Notes under the pieces: model-generated
What the model saw: only the letters and a program-made list of their open reading frames with translations
Database searches by the model: none
Told to the model about the DNA's origin: nothing
DNA from: Dehalococcoidia bacterium
GTDB lineage: Bacteria > Chloroflexota > Dehalococcoidia > Tepidiformales > Tepidiformaceae
Direction: 5' to 3'
NCBI GenBank assembly: GCA_020850615.1
Contig: JADZEI010000012.1
Span: forward strand, 1 to 64,000
DNA length: 64,000 nt
Position numbers and translations under genes: made by a program
In this document: in pieces, positions 62,031 to 64,000 of the stretch
Numbering within the stretch: position 1 is the stretch's first letter
Layout: each line of letters opens with the position of its first letter

Positions 62031-63227
62031 ATGGCAGGACCGCTGGAGGGGATCCGCGTCGTCGAGATGGGGGTATGGGTGGCGGGGCCGTCGTGCGGCG
62101 GCGTGCTCGCGGACTGGGGCGCGAGCGTTATCAAGGTCGAGCCGCCGGACGGGGACCCGTTCCGGGGTCTGTTCGCGGGCCTGCTGGACGTGCCGGCGAA
62201 TCCGCCGTTCGAGCTGGACAACCGGGGCAAGCGGAGCATCGTGCTCGACCTCGAGACCGAGCAGGGCCGCGATCTGATGTGCCAGTTGCTCGACCGGACG
62301 GACGTGTTCGTTTCGAACATGCGGCCGCGGGTGCTGGAGAAGTACGGGATCACCTACGACGCGTGCGCGGTGCGGAACCCGCGGCTGATCTACTGCCAGG
62401 TCTCCGGGTATGGGCCGGAGACGGACGACGCGAACCGAGCGGCCTACGACGTGGGTGCGTTCTGGTCGCGCGCGGGGGTGACGGCGAGCCTGGTGCCGCC
62501 GGGGGTGGACCTGCCGCTGCAGCGCGGCGGCATGGGCGACCACATGACCGGTGCGAACGCCGCGGGCGCGATTTCGGCGGCGCTGTATAACCGCGAGAAG
62601 ACCGGCAAAGGGCAGCGGGTCGCGTTGTCGTTGTTCCGGATCGGCGCGTACATGATGGGCTGGGACTGGAACACGGCGCTGCGGTTCGGGACGCTCGCGC
62701 CGCCGTATGACCGGTACCACGCCGTGAATCCGCTGATCAACCTGTTCAAGGACCGCGACGGGCGGTGGTTCCACCTACTCCTGCTGCAGGCGGACCGGCA
62801 CTGGCCGGACCTGTTGCGGGCGCTGGAGCGTCCGGAGCTCGGGACGGACCCGCGCTTCGCCGACATCCCCTCGCGGCTGGCGAACTCGGTGGAGCTGGTC
62901 AACGAGATGGACGCGATCTTCCAGAAGCGCACGCTCGCCGAGTGGGGGCCGATCTTCGACCGCGAGAACGTGTGGTGGGCGCCGGTGAACACCGTGATGG
63001 AAGCGGTCGCCGACCCGCTGGCGGTGCAGTCCGGCGCGCTCGTGCAGGTGGAGAGCCCCGAGGGGCCGGTCACGCAGGTGGCGACGCCGGCGGACTTCTA
63101 CGGGACGCCCGCAGGGCCATCCGGGTGGGCGCCGGAACTGGGTCAGCACACGGAGGAGGTGCTGCTCGAATTGGGGTACGACTGGGACCGGATCATCGCC
63201 TTCAAAGAGGCGGGCGCGATCCCGTGA
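62031..63227 (+). CDS. CaiB/BaiF CoA transferase, single domain
   Basis: A 398-residue class III CoA transferase of normal length. GPLEGIRVVEMGVWVAGP starts it, KVEPPDGDPFR and NRGKRSIVLDLETEQG follow, and the catalytic Asp is in AAYDVGAFWSRAGV. NREKTGKGQRVALSLF and GRWFHLLLLQ are typical family blocks. It transfers CoA between short or aromatic acids; the substrates are unknown. It differs from the fused transferase at 5.9-8.3 kb in having one intact domain. Its stop overlaps the next gene by four bases. Confidence 0.9.
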   Translation: MAGPLEGIRVVEMGVWVAGPSCGGVLADWGASVIKVEPPDGDPFRGLFAGLLDVPANPPFELDNRGKRSIVLDLETEQGRDLMCQLLDRTDVFVSNMRPRVLEKYGITYDACAVRNPRLIYCQVSGYGPETDDANRAAYDVGAFWSRAGVTASLVPPGVDLPLQRGGMGDHMTGANAAGAISAALYNREKTGKGQRVALSLFRIGAYMMGWDWNTALRFGTLAPPYDRYHAVNPLINLFKDRDGRWFHLLLLQADRHWPDLLRALERPELGTDPRFADIPSRLANSVELVNEMDAIFQKRTLAEWGPIFDRENVWWAPVNTVMEAVADPLAVQSGALVQVESPEGPVTQVATPADFYGTPAGPSGWAPELGQHTEEVLLELGYDWDRIIAFKEAGAIP

Positions 63228-63751
63228 CGTTCGACCGGCGGGTCTACATGGCGACGCTCCCCGAAATGCGGCTGGTGTACTTCGAACGCAGCGGCAGCTA
63301 CGGCGAAGTGCAGGCGGCGTGGGACGAAGTGAACGAGTGGCGGGTGCAGCACCGCCCGGCGCTCGGCCGGATCGATATCGCCGCGGTGGGCTGGTACATG
63401 CAGTCGGAGCCGGGCGACGAAGTGGGCGAGGTGATCCTGCGGGCGGGGGTGCCGGTGCGGTCGGACTACCAGGTGCAGTCGCCGGCGCAGGTGGCGTTCT
63501 TCCCGGCGCGGCGGTTCGCGTATTGCTCGGCGGACGACCCCGAGGAGTACGGCGAGGCATTCCTGCGCGTGGGGGAGCACCTGGACGCGCAGGGGCTGCT
63601 CGCGGGGATGGACTGGCCGGAGGCGGTGGAGGTGCACCACTACCACTTCAACCTCGATCAGCACCCGGCGGACTGCGGCTACCTGCTGCCCGGGGAGGTG
63701 GAGCCGGGCGGGGGGCACGACCGGCCGCTGCCGATTGCACCACGCGGATGA
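63224..63751 (+). CDS. GyrI-like small-molecule-binding protein
   Basis: A 175-residue protein of the GyrI-like/AraC effector-binding fold: YMATLPEMRLVYFERSGSYGEV at the start (in parts LPEMRLVYFERSGSYGEV), AAVGWYMQSEPG, and PARRFAYCSADDPEEYGEAF in the second half, the repeated beta-alpha-beta pattern of this fold. There is no DNA-binding domain, so it is a free-standing ligand-binding or hydrolase-like member. A GTG start overlaps the CoA-transferase stop (GTGA), which suggests a ligand or acyl-CoA connected with that enzyme. Confidence 0.8.
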   Translation: MTFDRRVYMATLPEMRLVYFERSGSYGEVQAAWDEVNEWRVQHRPALGRIDIAAVGWYMQSEPGDEVGEVILRAGVPVRSDYQVQSPAQVAFFPARRFAYCSADDPEEYGEAFLRVGEHLDAQGLLAGMDWPEAVEVHHYHFNLDQHPADCGYLLPGEVEPGGGHDRPLPIAPRG

Positions 63752-63821
63752 CCATTTTGCGGACTGTTTACGCCTGTCACAGACCGGCATGACATTGACG
63801 TGCCAAGCTGGTTATGGAAGG

Positions 63822-63885
63822 CCGGGATGACCGCAGACAACATCCCGCCACTGCTGCTCCCCGGCAGCTGCTGCGGTCATCCCGG
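63822..63885. other. Long inverted repeat, possible structured RNA
   Basis: A 15-bp perfect inverted repeat (CCGGGATGACCGCAG at 63822-63836 and its complement at 63871-63885) encloses 34 bases that can form a second small stem (GCTGC/GCAGC). It lies in the 249-base region 63752-64000, where I see no gene. I cannot match it to a known RNA family. Confidence 0.5.
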
Positions 63886-63969
63886 GCTACCCACTCCGCT
63901 GGTCCCGGAGTCGCGAGTTCAGCAAGGCTTCCAGCTCCTCCTACCTCTCTCCAGTCTCGAAGCCTGAAA

Positions 63970-63991
63970 AAGCCCCCGGAAACGGGGGCTT
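63970..63991 (-). terminator. Intrinsic terminator for a minus-strand gene beyond the window
   Basis: A 9-bp stem AAGCCCCCG/CGGGGGCTT with a four-base loop. The A run at 63967-63971 becomes a U tract on the minus strand, so it should end transcription entering from the right edge. Confidence 0.75.
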
Positions 63992-64000
63992 CGCTGCGTC

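Overview
The window is 64 kb of GC-rich bacterial chromosome, densely packed, with many 1-4 base start/stop overlaps and no phage, insertion sequence or CRISPR array that I can see. The gene style suggests a Chloroflexota bacterium (Dehalococcoidia/Tepidiforma-like): LLM-type flavin/F420 oxidoreductases, CaiB-type CoA transferases, a transcription-terminating T-box, a large Gram-positive-type SRP RNA and a yabE-like/rsmA/ispE gene order. This placement is inference; an actinobacterial-like thermophile is the main alternative.

Layout. 1-4.7 kb: the 3' part of a cell-surface SpaA-like protein, then a MoxR/DUF58/VWA operon on the minus strand. 4.8-9.4 kb: a fused CaiB CoA transferase with an LLM oxidoreductase, divergent from a second LLM oxidoreductase. 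9.4-18 kb: a lower-GC hypothetical gene, a chemoreceptor remnant, acetyl-CoA synthetase, a small toxin-antitoxin-like pair, an MBL-fold/rhodanese protein, a lipoprotein with archaemetzincin-like repeats, and prmA. 18-24.4 kb: an OmpR/histidine kinase pair, a kinase-like membrane protein, a PAP2 phosphatase and a membrane protein.

24.4-39.9 kb is the centre of the window. A tryptophan-specific T-box leader precedes a mosaic trp cluster: trpB2, a CADD-like diiron protein, a four-helix-bundle protein, trpS, trpE, four non-trp genes, trpG, trpD, trpC, trpF, trpB, a CPBP protease and trpA. Chorismate mutase (aroH) and DAHP synthase (aroF) follow, so the region covers chorismate supply, branch entry, tryptophan synthesis and charging. 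The CADD-like gene suggests 4-aminobenzoate may also be made here by an unusual route.

39.9-64 kb: scpA, an MFS transporter, a CE1-type esterase, an orphan sucD, an orphan PAAR-like (DUF4280) gene, a membrane-tethered LuxR regulator with a degenerate Rieske-like ectodomain, a CYTH-CHAD protein, mutS2, biotin carboxylase plus carrier, SRP RNA, the G5/3D cell-wall protein, rsmA, ispE, a PHP phosphoesterase, a Na+/Ca2+ exchanger-like protein, a sugar dehydrogenase, an aminotransferase, a GNAT acetyltransferase, dcd, a CaiB transferase and a GyrI-like protein. Several genes here appear to be read from leaderless mRNAs, with a TANNNT box 6-7 bases before the start codon.
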